64,000 nucleotides of DNA, from NCBI GenBank assembly GCA_031213475.1, contig JARUPZ010000021.1, positions 5,184,438 through 5,248,437 on the forward strand. The letters run 5' to 3'. Made by a program: the position numbers and the translations under genes. A model generated the notes under the pieces. It saw only the letters and a program-made list of their open reading frames with translations. It did not search any database and was not told the DNA's origin. Below are positions 31,770 to 42,667 of the stretch, in pieces. How positions within the stretch are numbered: position 1 is the stretch's first letter; the number at the start of each line of letters is the position of its first letter. Source of the stretch: Nereocystis luetkeana (Eukaryota > Sar > Phaeophyceae > Laminariales > Laminariaceae).

Positions 31770-32710
31770 CCGAGAAAGTCCTCAGGCGGTCGGGGGCAGT
31801 GGTTGGGTATTCTCAACTGTCACGCATTTTTGAACCATTTCGCCGAATCAGGGCGCCAGGTATAATTACAGCCCTCAGAGCCTGGTGCTGCCAACTCCTA
31901 TTGCGCTTTCGCTTGTTACCGTGAGGGATGGACACAAACCAAGACTGCCACGAAGCAAGAATGGCATCGCACAACAGCCGCGGCAGCGGAGTCGGTAGCA
32001 GTGGTGGTGGCCGCAGAGGCGGCGGTAGCGGCGGTATGTAGACGGGCGGTAGGGGCATCCCCATCGGCATCAGCAGCAGCAGCAGCAGCAGCAGCAGCCT
32101 CAGCAGCAGCAGCAGCATCAGCAGCAGCACCACCAGAAGCACCAACATCAGGATCAGCATCGGCAGCAGCAAAAGTGATACCAGCATCAGCATCAGCAGC
32201 ATCGGCAGTAGCAGCAACGGCAGCAGCAGCGGCGGGCGGCGGCCGAATGCCTTTGGGCACTCGTGAGCGAAAAATCATACCAGGTACCGCCTAACACCAC
32301 AGCCCAGCTTGCTACCTGCTGCAGACCTCCGGAATGCCGCACGTATACTATTTACACCCTGCCTATTGTCTATTGCTGGCCTCCATATGGGGTGCTCTCG
32401 ATTCAGTCGCAACGACCGTTACATACTCAACATATGATACGATGCTGGTATGCTGATGCCGAGAGCGACATGGAACTGTAACCGGCCGCCTGCGGTCTGT
32501 ACTCGTATTATTAATAATAGTGTTTAACATGACGAGACAGGTACGGGAGTACCGCTGTACGAGACGAAAATACAGGTGAACATAAGTTGTGCAGTACCGC
32601 TGCAAGCCCTTCGGCGCACTCGTCAAGAGAGTAGAAGGGAGGAAGGAACACAACCGGCCGGACATCCAACGCGAGCACGACCTACGACATTGCGGTACTC
32701 CATCTTTATG

Positions 32711-32748
<38 letters not shown>

Positions 32749-33000
32749 TCATGATGGGGGTCTGTCATGTTGGTTGTGCGCGTACTTACTTTCTACGCCA
32801 GACCGAGCTGGCTGTTTCTCTGCTTCTGCTTCTGCTACTGCTGCTGCTTCAACTGCTGCTGCTGCTGCTGCTGCCGCTGCTGCTGCTGCGGTTGCCGCGT
32901 GGCGACGTCGAAGCCGCCTCGATGTCACCTCTCGCCGGGAGCAGCGACTGTGTCTTGGCAACGAAGCTGCTGCTCTAGGAGGTGTTGCGGTCGATACAAA
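31770..33000. repeat. CAG/CTG microsatellite-rich region
   Basis: CAG/CAT-rich tract 32060-32235, (CTG)n 32711-32748 and CTG/CTT-rich 32815-32900. Poly-Ala, poly-Leu and poly-Gln ORFs here are artefacts. TATTAATA at 32509-32516. Confidence 0.8.
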
Positions 33001-34556
33001 ACCGCACTGCTGATGGATGAACGGCGCGGCCTGAGGACTGCATGCCAAAGTCAACAGCAGCGCAGCGCTGAGGTGGTGGGCTTTCCCCGTTGCAACCATT
33101 TCTTTTCGCGAGTTGGTGGGATTTGACGACGCCGAATCCAAGCGTACGTCAAACTCAACGATTCCCTGTTTCCCAGGCCGCTGGCTTGGAGTCTCAGCGA
33201 TGCAACTCGGACACCAGAATGAGAGAAGGCCAATGGAGATGTAGTACCACGAAAGCTCTGTAATTCTGCCGCGTGTGGCATTCGAAGGAGTTCCATGTAT
33301 CCCTGAGGCGTGTACATGAATCTCGGAGGTGGATGGTGGTGATTCTCTGCCACAGCTTGTGGCAGCCGCGGCAGGAAAGCATCTAGCTCTAATACCATGG
33401 TGAGTCTCCTCTGAAGGTGGTGGCCACCGGGGATGAGCCCAGTATCTGCTTGTGCAGAAATCGGTGGTTGCTCGTCCTCGTTGATATTCGACGATCGCGA
33501 CGCATCCCCCCCACTGAAAAAGTATTGGTTGCTTGCGAGGGACAGGGAGGTACCACGACGATTCCGCTTGATCGTCGCTTAGGGTATGCTAACGGGACAC
33601 CATCCGCTGCTAGTTGCCCAGCCGCAAGCGCTCGCTTAGGAAGATGGAAAGATGCATGGCTGTGTACTTTGCAATTCGTCCCATCTTCCCTTACTCTCAC
33701 TGAATCCACCTTCACAGAACGAAGGCCATTTTTGCTGGGGTTTGGTACAAGTGTCCCACTACGCCGTCCGTGCTGCAGCAGTACCAGATACCTGGTACAG
33801 GATTGTGGCGTGCGTGAGAGCTGAGAGTTGCCCACTTGACCCAAAGAGCACAACGAGAAACGAAAACATTGCACGAAAACGCAGCAACTTGTGGATGCCG
33901 CCGGACGCGGTTGAGATAACACGCCAGGCGCGCTCCTCTCCTGGAGTGGCAGTGTCGTGACAGGAGTACGTTGTCCTGCACTATTTCCAAGTAGTTTGTC
34001 CCCAGAAACCTCGGTGCGATTTTTGAGATGTTGCTACTATGTGATTCAAGGATTGCCTGATGAGCCCGTGTCGACCGTAGACCTTGTCACCGGGCCTGTG
34101 GCACGGGGCAAGCAGAGGCTGCTTTGGGTGGCGAGCAAGGTGATGCAATTGAAGAGGATGGAAACCAGTACCAGAGGTCCCCCGTTGCTTGTGTTTTGCT
34201 GCTGTTGTTTGTGTTGTTGTAGCTTTTACCCCTCATCAACTTGCCACTCGCGTTCAAACGCAGGCGCCACACGTACCTGGTACGTACGAATACCATACGC
34301 CCCAGTATTAATATTAATATTAATAGTAGGAACGGCAGTATGGGCGCGTCAACGAGATTCACCGCCGTACGTGGGTAGTAAGAGCAAAAGCCTTGCAGGG
34401 TACAATAAACTCCTTTTATGAGACCATCCTTGAATAGCCTCGCGCGTAGGCTATCCTGCACGATCTAGTGCGCGTGGCGCTCTCCGCTGAGCACGACTTA
34501 TCTATCCGAGTTTCTCATCGATCCCCAAGAAGCAAGCCTTATCTTCTCGATGCTTG
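33001..34556. other. No gene recognised
   Basis: Several open frames on both strands (for example 33389-33922 minus), none with recognisable domains. A fragment AAGTAGTTTGTCCCC of the TTAA MITE lies at 33988-34005. Tandem TATTAATATTAATATTAATA at 34306-34325. Confidence 0.4.
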
Positions 34557-34561
34557 ATTGA

Positions 34562-34636
34562 CCCTTTAAAGACTGCAGTTCCGTTTGGGGCCGAACCACT
34601 CAAATTCAAATTCTAAGTAGTTTCTCCCCCAAAGGG
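34562..34636. mobile_element. TTAA-type MITE
   Basis: CCCTTTAAAGACTGCAG ... AAAGGG followed by TTAA; internal deletion on the right arm. Confidence 0.75.
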
Positions 34637-34709
34637 TTAACAGGTTCGCATAGACTACGTACGGTCCTGGTAGATGCTGTACTGGTGCTGCACGACGGGA
34701 GCTATTGTG

Positions 34710-34781
34710 GATTGGAGCCTATGCGTGTGTTCTTGACCTTGAGCCTGAAACCGTTTTCTCTACCCCTCGACATCCTCCAGC
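34710..34781 (+). repeat. Dispersed ~310-bp repeat, copy 3, left part
   Basis: TGTGTTCTTGAC...CCCCTCGACATCC matches 4610-4660. The rest follows the hAT-like insertion at 35788, so the repeat was split by that insertion. Confidence 0.75.
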
Positions 34782-35787
34782 CAGTGTTGTGAACCGAAGG
34801 TGAAAAGTGGCTTGGTCGGTTTTTCGGTTTTTCCCCTAAACGTCGGTCGGTTTCGGTCGGTTTAAACCGAACAAAACCGAAACCGAAACCGAAGATTTCT
34901 CGACCGGTTTCTCGGTCGGTTTCTTCGTCAAACCCAATTAAATGGCCAGTGTTTCGAACGGTTCGATGTGCATGTGTTTGCATAATGTGACGTATGATCG
35001 TATGGTGTCACATGGCCCTCCTGCGGTACCTGCGTCTGCTGCGCCAGACGGTACAGGCCGACATGGGCCATCATACTGGTACGTCAGACGGGGCCCGTCA
35101 GACGTGCTAATATTGTGCAGCAAACCACAATTACAGATACAGCAGTTAGTTGCTGCAATATAAACCTTTTTGTAGGATTGTGAACACACAACTTGCAGCA
35201 TACAGCTAACGCCATGAGCCATGTGGAAATCTACGTTGCTCAAGGTGGGGCTGTGAAGACGAAGAAGCATTATTATTGTAGGCAGAGGGCGACTGTGGCA
35301 GTGCGACAGCAGTGCTGCAAACGAGGAAGCCAGCACTGCCGTTTGCATTCGACATGATTTGTCCCTCGCAGTCTCGCGGTGCACAGTGCCTGCGCCCTGT
35401 GCGGCAGCTGCTGCCTGCTGCCACTGCTGTGCTTCTGTGTGCCGTGCTGCTATACGTACTGCTATGCTGTTGCGAGATGTGGGCTGCGTGCTGGCTATGG
35501 GCTGTCTGCTGGCTGTGTCGCGTGTGGCGAGCCGCCTTCACCACTGTCCTGGAATATCATCAAGGATAAAGTACACCGTGTGGCGCATGTATTCCAAAAT
35601 TATAAAGGGGTTTCCATACAGATATGAAGTCTTTATTGGGGTAGAGGACAGGGGAAAAATACCGACCGAGAAGAACCGAGTCGGTTTCCGGTCCCGGTTT
35701 ATTTTTCTAACCGAAAAACCGACGTTGGAAAAACCGACAAAAAGCCGACCGAAAAAATCGAGTTTCGGTTTTCGGTTCACAACACTG
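34782..35787. mobile_element. hAT-like element, 1006 bp, 8-bp target duplication
   Basis: Terminal inverted repeats CAGTGTTGTGAACCGAA are identical for 17 bp. CCTCCAGC (34774-34781) is repeated exactly at 35788-35795. Subterminal regions (to 34930 and from 35640) are rich in ACCGAAA/CGGTTT motifs in inverted array. The 0.7-kb centre has short ORFs with no hAT transposase features, so it is probably non-autonomous. Confidence 0.92.
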
Positions 35788-35900
35788 CCTCCAGCACAAC
35801 CGGTGTCCGTGCCGATCCTTCAATCCTATTTTAGAAAGATACAAGCTCTGCGGTCACGAAACTACGACACAGAGATACTGTTAATAGTAATACATTGTTG
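35788..35900 (+). repeat. Dispersed ~310-bp repeat, copy 3, right part
   Basis: CCAGCACAACCGGTGTCCG continues the repeat after the hAT-like insertion. TATTTTA at 35828-35834 sits where copy 1 has TA and copy 2 TATTAATA. Confidence 0.75.
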
Positions 35901-35904
35901 TACA

Positions 35905-36485
35905 GTGAAGAAGGGGGGAGAGTGGTGCGATTCCATGTGCACGATATGCTCTATATATAAAAGAGTGGGTGACCTTCAATGGTCGACACTACGTATATAC
36001 CAGGTATATATTATCGACGCTGCCCCCGCTTGATTGGCACGCTGACCCCAAGCCGACCTCATCCCACCTGGACCTGATTCTTCCAATCTGACCCTGGGCA
36101 AATAATTCGTAGCCGCCGCAAGATCCCACTTGGTATTTGTTACCCTAATCTCACGCCCACGTCACGGACCTATGTAGTCACCTAGTCCACTAATATCAAG
36201 GGTTTCCATTACACCAGACGGTCACAAAAAAACGGGAGCAACCCTAAAACCAGGACTTTGAATATAGTATAGTGGCTTATTACCTGTGATTTTCTCCACA
36301 GTTTCGTGTCTACAAAATCTAGACAGCAGTTTCGCGAAACATTTGCCGGATACGACGAAGTTATTCTCTCTTAACTTCGAGTATCATACAAAATGACGCG
36401 TATACCTGGTCTAACCCAGGGTATACTCTTAATACAAATCCCGCACCGCTGTGTGTGCTGCTGTCTGTGCCCGGTAGTGGTCAAG
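35905..36485. other. No gene recognised
   Basis: Unassigned. TATACCAGGTATATA at 35999-36013. Confidence 0.4.
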
Positions 36486-36487
36486 GG

Positions 36488-36640
36488 TTAATGGTGAATA
36501 TTTCTGAGGTAGCTATGCGGGCACTCTGATTGGCTAAGGGGTATATGCGGCTCAATCAGCGCAGATCCTTTCCAAGCCACAGCACCACAGCATCTCGATC
36601 AGCCTAGAGTCTTTCCAGGCACAGCATCCAAGCATTGATC
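36488..36640 (+). repeat. Dispersed repeat pair, copy 2
   Basis: Related to 6003-6215; lacks the TATTAATA present there. Confidence 0.68.
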
Positions 36641-36644
36641 GCCG

Positions 36645-38190
36645 ACATTAGGTTGGGGTTGGATTGTGTGTCGGGTGGGTCGGCTTTTGGCGCACGGTCA
36701 AAAACCCCGTAAATATTCATTGATAGGTTCGTTCAAGGTGACCACCACTTGCCGTTGCGCCTCAATTTTTCAACATCAACGTGGATCCAAACCGAAGGTT
36801 TCTTGGCGGCAACTCTGTAGTTGGTTTCACGATATTTACGATCGTACCTGGTGCGTGCAGGCTGTGCGTACATACGATACCTGGTATTCCGGTCTGGGTA
36901 ACGTATGTTATGGGCGGTTGGCCTCTGGGACGTGTTTGACTTACCTGAAGTATCGGGGGTGTCGCAAGTAGTAAAGCGGGAACGTCATCACATCAGGCGT
37001 GTTTCGATGATGTGGTGTCAGGACGCGGTTCGACGAAGTGTGGTAGATCTGAAAATTGGATGATGATAGTGTGGTCGCGATTGCGTCTCCCGGTGAACAC
37101 TGCTTTCTCAAAAACGCAAAAGCACCGTGACTGTCGTCAAGGCCAGCGCTTCAAGCGCGGGTGCTGCTGTTGTACCGCTGCTGTCGTTGTACTGTGTGCC
37201 GTGCCTGCACGGTTGCTTTTGAAATCCCGAGGAAGCATGGGTTTGCATCGTCTTGCCCCATGCAGGCAGTATCCTTGAGTTGGTGGAATTCAACGTCAAG
37301 AAGTTCTTCAATAAGCTGTCGATAAAGCGACAAGGATGACATGAAAACCCACAGGACCACATCAAACACGGCTGTGCTTCTATGTCTGTCTTGCCCGGCA
37401 ACGAGTCATGGCGGTAGGGGCCGCGGGACTGTCTCCTCGTGCAGAACATCAATAGGCGGATTCAATCCGTCGCGACATGACCACATCGACTGGGGGGTTC
37501 TGTATAATAAGTTGGCTCGCTCGTGAGATCGTGGTTCGTTCTCTCCCATTTCTTAGAACGACAGGAAATATTGCGCACACACTCCCGCACACACCAAGGG
37601 GGACTACCCGTGGCGGCCACAGAGGTTGAGCTTGACGTGCGACTGCTACTGTACCCGTGACTGCCACAAAATAGAGAGCTTGAGGTCTGGAAGGACGGCG
37701 TGACAGCGACAGCAGCTGAGCGAAAAGCTGAAATTGTGGTGTCTCCGTGGTCCTGCGCGGGCTGGCTCGACGTCGCGGAATGCACCCCCTTTACAAAAAA
37801 AGCCAGCTCGTGCGACTTGGAACTCCCAGAGCAAGCGTCACAGAGCCCGGCCGGGTCTGAAGCTTGTGCCGTGGTGTACATGCGGGCCCCGCAGCCGAGA
37901 AAGCGAGAAAAAAACCGCGGCCGGAAGAGAAAATATTTCCAATGTGCCAAACACGTGCATTTCACAGATACTCGCGTACACATACCTGTTAATGCATACG
38001 TCCTCGTTCGTAGTGTGAGTACGTAGCTTCCCGTAAATTGTACCTGGTGGTCTGGTGATTCCCACAGGTACTATTGACTTGTGGCAGCAGTGCTACCGAT
38101 ATCTACGAACAGTAGTATTGCTTCATCGCAGACCCACGAGAAGGAAACGTGCGTGTTGCTAGCAAGAACATTAGTTTTTTTTCGGGTCGC
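36645..38190. other. No gene recognised
   Basis: A minus-strand open stretch (37369-37151; SLYRQLIEELLDVEFHQLKD) looks protein-like but matches no family I recognise. It is flanked by stops in all frames and could be a decayed transposon ORF. Confidence 0.35.
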
Positions 38191-38195
38191 TTGAA

Positions 38196-38563
38196 GCCCT
38201 TTTAGAACTGCAGTCCCGCTTAGGGGGACAGACTATTCAAATTCTAAGTAGTTTGTCCCCAAGTCGGGACTGCAGCCCCAAACGGGTTGTACAACGGTCG
38301 AGAGCTCGAGGTTGAACAAGGACTTTTTTTCACAATCAAGATTCTCAGGCTTGCTCAGAATACAGTACTCGTAGGTATTTTGCTGTAGGCGGGCCAGTAA
38401 TTCAACCAATTTTGATATATTGATACCGGCACCCCCTCTCCCAAGATAAAGGCCGTCATCAGCAATGCTATTCACCCTTTCGGGAGTGCAGTCGCGTTTT
38501 GGGAACACACCACTCGAATTCTAAGGAGGTTGTTCGCAAAATCGGGGCTGCTGCCCTAAAAGT
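38196..38563. mobile_element. Two TTAA-type MITE copies
   Basis: 38196-38287 (CCCTTTTAGAACTGCAGTCC to GGACTGCAGCCCCAAACGGG) and a more diverged one at 38475-38563. Confidence 0.78.
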
Positions 38564-38649
38564 GCCAGTAGGCGGCGAACGTACATGGTGATCGTTATTC
38601 ATGGTTGTCTTGAACATGCGAGGGTAAATTGTTTTTTGGGTCTCGACGT

Positions 38650-38840
38650 GGGTTCTGATGTTGTGATTGCCTTGCCCCGACACCTCACGGCGTTTCGCGC
38701 TTGGTGCAAGCAAGGAATGTCTGCCTGGTCGGTAAAAACCGGACGTTTTCTGTCCGGGCATTTTAGGGATGCGAGGGTATGTGGTCATGCATGATATCGA
38801 GTACATCTCTCCTATCGAGTACCCCCCCCCCCCCCCCCCC
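38650..38840 (+). mobile_element. Poly(C)-tailed type B element
   Basis: ACACCTCACGGCGTTTCGCG through GATATCGAGTACATCTC, ending in C20 at 38821-38840. Confidence 0.78.
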
Positions 38841-38844
38841 TAAT

Positions 38845-40395
38845 GATATCATGTACTCGTGCTCGTATATGCCAGGTGTACGGTCTATCACATACCAGGT
38901 AGTATATACCGTATGATATACACGAGGTCTGTATTACCATCAATCGTATGCGACTTTCGTCCGGTATTGCACTACTTCCAAGTAGTCCCCGTGGGTGCTC
39001 TGATGTCAATCTCGAACGGGACAGGTGCCAGCGGTTGTATGTGCGGTGTATGATACGTTCCTTCCTGTACACGAGTTGTATCGTTTCCGGTACTAACCCG
39101 CCGGATGATGAGATATCGCCCCCATTGAACGATTTTCAGATCTGATTTTCCCCAAAACATGCCCTGATGGCCTTTGGGGTACACACATCGAGAGCAGTGG
39201 CATTGTGTAAATATGTCGACAGACGCGCGGTTCGACGGTTACACTGCCCATTGGTCGAGAAAACTAGCTTGGGAGATGCGTCCGAGGGGGTGTGTTAAAA
39301 TTGAACCCTTCTAGGACTGCAGTCCCGTTTTGGGGACAAACTACTTGGAGTTTGAGCAGTTTGTCTCGAAAACGGGACTGCAGTCCTAAAAGGGTTCGTT
39401 CACCCCGTGCACTAAATACTGCGAGTTTTTTTCCACTCCGTTCATGAGTGCAGTCGTTATTCTCACGACGTGGGTTTCAGGTTTACAGTGTTTTTTCGAC
39501 GTTACACATCGTGCAGCTGTAGTCCGTGGCCACATTGCATGGCTTGTGTTGCACCTCTCTCTGGAGTCAATCATCAGGACGGGTGGCGGGGGGGGGGGGG
39601 CGCTGGGTGTGCTGCTTAGTGTTGGACATCGTGACGAAGGTTTGTCGAGATATATTGAAGTTTCGATATCGTATCGTACGTGTTGAGCCCTCCGGTGTAT
39701 CAGAGACACTGAACGAAAGCTTCCATGTATCAGATGTCGAAGTCGTATCGATTACGTTTTTACGTAATATCGTCACCATTATCGCCTCGTTCGATATCCA
39801 GGTACAGTGGTGACGATGCCGCTGTGTACAAAACATGTACATGGGAGTAACGGTTTCATGTGGAGACAGCACGGAATACACATACTGATGCTTGCTCGAT
39901 GTCCTTATTTTTTGGGCACTTGTTGTTCCGATGCGGTTGGTTGGGCACCAACAAGAGACATGGCGGTGGCATGCGAAGAAAAAGCACGAAACTCGTACTC
40001 GCACTGTGCCAGGTGCTACAGCTCACGCGATGCCCGTACTTTCTGCCGTTTTTTTAGAGAACGGGGACGGGGTGTGCAGGTGTCGTTGTGTACAATCGAG
40101 ACAAACACGCAAGACAGACAGTATTATGGATAACTCTTTTACGCTATACCCCGACTTTTTGCTGTTGGCTCTGGTTGGCGTGTACCTGGCTTACTCCGTT
40201 GCCTTCCTTCCGTACGTCGGCGTTTTTTTTTTGTTTTTGTTTTTTTTCGTGAGGGTTTCCTTGCTTTGGTGGAGGCAATACACAACGAACACTCTCATGC
40301 TTACGCGGTGCCTCCCAACCTGTTGCCGTCGTGTTCGCTCCTGACTTTTCCGTTGTCTGGTCGCTATTTTTTGTTTTTGTCTCGCCGCCTCACCG
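38845..40395. other. Upstream of eL14 exon 2; first exon not located
   Basis: Contains a TTAA-type MITE (39305-39394), GATAC/CGATATCG-rich text (39640-39790) and T-rich tracts. The eL14 ATG exon should be here or further upstream; I cannot choose one. Confidence 0.4.
39305..39394. mobile_element. TTAA-type MITE
   Basis: Nearly perfect foldback: CCCTTCTAGGACTGCAGTCC and GGACTGCAGTCCTAAAAGGG. Flanks TTGA and TTCG are decayed TTAA. Confidence 0.83.
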
Positions 40396-40401
40396 TATCA
40401 G

Positions 40402-40503
40402 GGTTTCACTCGCTTTGTGGAGATCGGGCGCGTGGTCCTTGTCAACTACGGCCCCTGCGAGGGCAAGCTTGCCGTCATCATCGACGTAGCCGACAACAAC
40501 AAG
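40402..40503 (+). CDS. RPL14: eL14 exon 2
   Basis: 34 codons between CCGTATCAG and AAG|GTGTGT. Begins [11 protein letters not shown]; homologues start one to three residues before this, so an initiator exon is missing. Confidence 0.93.
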
Positions 40504-42623
40504 GTGTGTTCAGATAGGTCGGGGAGGCTATATCGGAATCGGGGGTTGGATGCGATACCGACAGACGAACGATGTCGTCGGTACAAGTTCGATAGTTGAT
40601 ACCTGGTACATGGAAGCTTGCGTTCGGTGTCTTTGATACCAGGTAACATGAAAGCTTTTTGTTCAGGGTCTTTGATGCATCGGAGCTTTCGTTCGGTGTC
40701 TTTGATACATCGAAGCTTTCGTTCGGTGCCTTTGACACATGCAAGCTTTCGGCCAGCGTCGGCATTAAAAGTGAAAACCACGGGAATGTCGGGGGGGGGG
40801 GGGGGGGGGATGGAGGGGCGGGGAAAACACGCTCGGTACGATGTATCGAAACTTTGATATCTCGTTACGTCGATCTGTCTGATATCCATCACTATTAATA
40901 GTGTATGGTACCTTTGATTGTTTGTGGTGAGCGAAAAGACGATACACTGGTGTACACTCACGGCGTGCGGTGGAGATAGCCCCAACCCGGGGAAGTCATC
41001 GTCTCCGGCCGGGTAGTGTGGGATTTCCGCGAATTACCCACTCCATTGTCGTTTCACCGGCGCTGCAAAGGCGATATGTACGTGACCGGGGGACGACCGC
41101 AAACACTCTCCATCTTTTGCTTGTATTGTCGACACTAGTGTCCGAACAACAGACACGGGTACTGGTACTGGTACTGGTATGCGCTCGTAAGCAAGCCTGC
41201 GCCACCTGCAGCAGGGTAAGCACGCAGTAGCCCAACACTTGTTGGCATGTGTTCGGCTGTCGGCCGGCCCCCTGCAGGGTAAGCATGTACGCGGAAGGCC
41301 GAACACATCTTGAGACGTGTTTGGCCGGTGGCCTCATGCAGGGTAAGTAGCCGACCATATCCTGGAATGTGCTTTGACGTGGTGGCCACGTGCGGGGTAA
41401 GTTCGCGGAATCCGACCAGAGGTTGGGATGAGGTTGTGGCTGATGGATCAATAAGATGCCGGCCGTCGTATCATGAATGCCCACGTTCCTCTTGGCCTCG
41501 TTACTGGTCGCACGCGATGTGTTGTTGTCGATACACCCTCCCTCGTGGAAGCGTTTTTCCGATGTGAAGGTTTTGGTGTCTTTTGGTGATGTTACCTCGT
41601 TTTCTCCTGAAGGCGAGGTGGGCGAGCATGTCAAAATGTGATTGCTTTCGTTGGTGCTTTTTGTTCGTATTCTTTTACTATTATTACGGGGGACCATAGT
41701 TAATAGGACCAACAAGTGTCAGTAAAAATGGTTAAATATGTAGGTTTTTATGTAAACCATGGGTCCTATTAACTATGGTCCCCCGTAATAGTCTGCAGTA
41801 GTATCGGCGGTATCTTGGTGTGGTTCCTGGCATATATACCGGCTACCAGTATGTTTTTTTTTTTTTTTTTTTTTTTGTGCAGAATATCTTTTGGTGTTTT
41901 ATCTTTCGTAGGAACCGCTGCTTTTTTGTATTATTTTTGCGAGGATGGCGGCCATTTTTGTTTTTGTTCGTTTTTTCAGCGAGGTATTCCTGCAACAAGC
42001 TGCTTTATTGCTTCTTTCACGTTAATAACAGGCTCCTCTTCCCTTTGTTGGCGTTTTTTTTTTTCTTGACGCAATTGCCTTTTTTTCACGTTTCCACTTG
42101 TTTGGTTGACGTATCTTTCTTTTCCTTACGTTTCCGTTGTTTTTCCTTGACGCACGATTTCTAGTTCCTTAATGTTTCGTTTATTTACGCGTTTCCTTCT
42201 TTTCCCTTCTCTTTTCCTCACGTTTCCTGTCTGTATTGTTCGTTTCTTTGAACATGCTTTTGGCAGGCCCTCGTCGACGGACCCGACACCGGCGTATCCC
42301 GGCAGTTGATCCCCTTCAAGCGCTTGTCTCTGACCGACTTCACGCTTCCCATCCAGCGCAACGCCCGCGCCGGCACCATCTCCGCTGCGTCGAAGGTAAG
42401 GAGAGAGAAAACAGCTGTGTTCCCTCTATTATGCCGGTTGCCCGCTATAGTGCCTATGGAATTGCTCGGTACAGATGGGATTAACCCGTGTGGTAGTGTG
42501 CGGAGTATATAATGCCGGTTGCGGCTATATATAGTGCCCGTATAACATAAGTATGGTATTAACGTTTCGCTCTTCCTGTCACGCTCTCACGGCTCATTAC
42601 ACGTAATGCAGTAACGCCCATGT

Positions 42624-42667
<44 letters not shown>

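Noticed and set aside
33395-33402. ATG|GTGAGT as the missing first exon of eL14
   Set aside because: The site fits a Met-only exon, but it lies 7 kb upstream of exon 2 with no other support; many such sites occur by chance.
33389-33922. 177-codon minus-strand ORF
   Set aside because: No domain, no homologous motif and no plausible splice partners; several competing frames are equally open.
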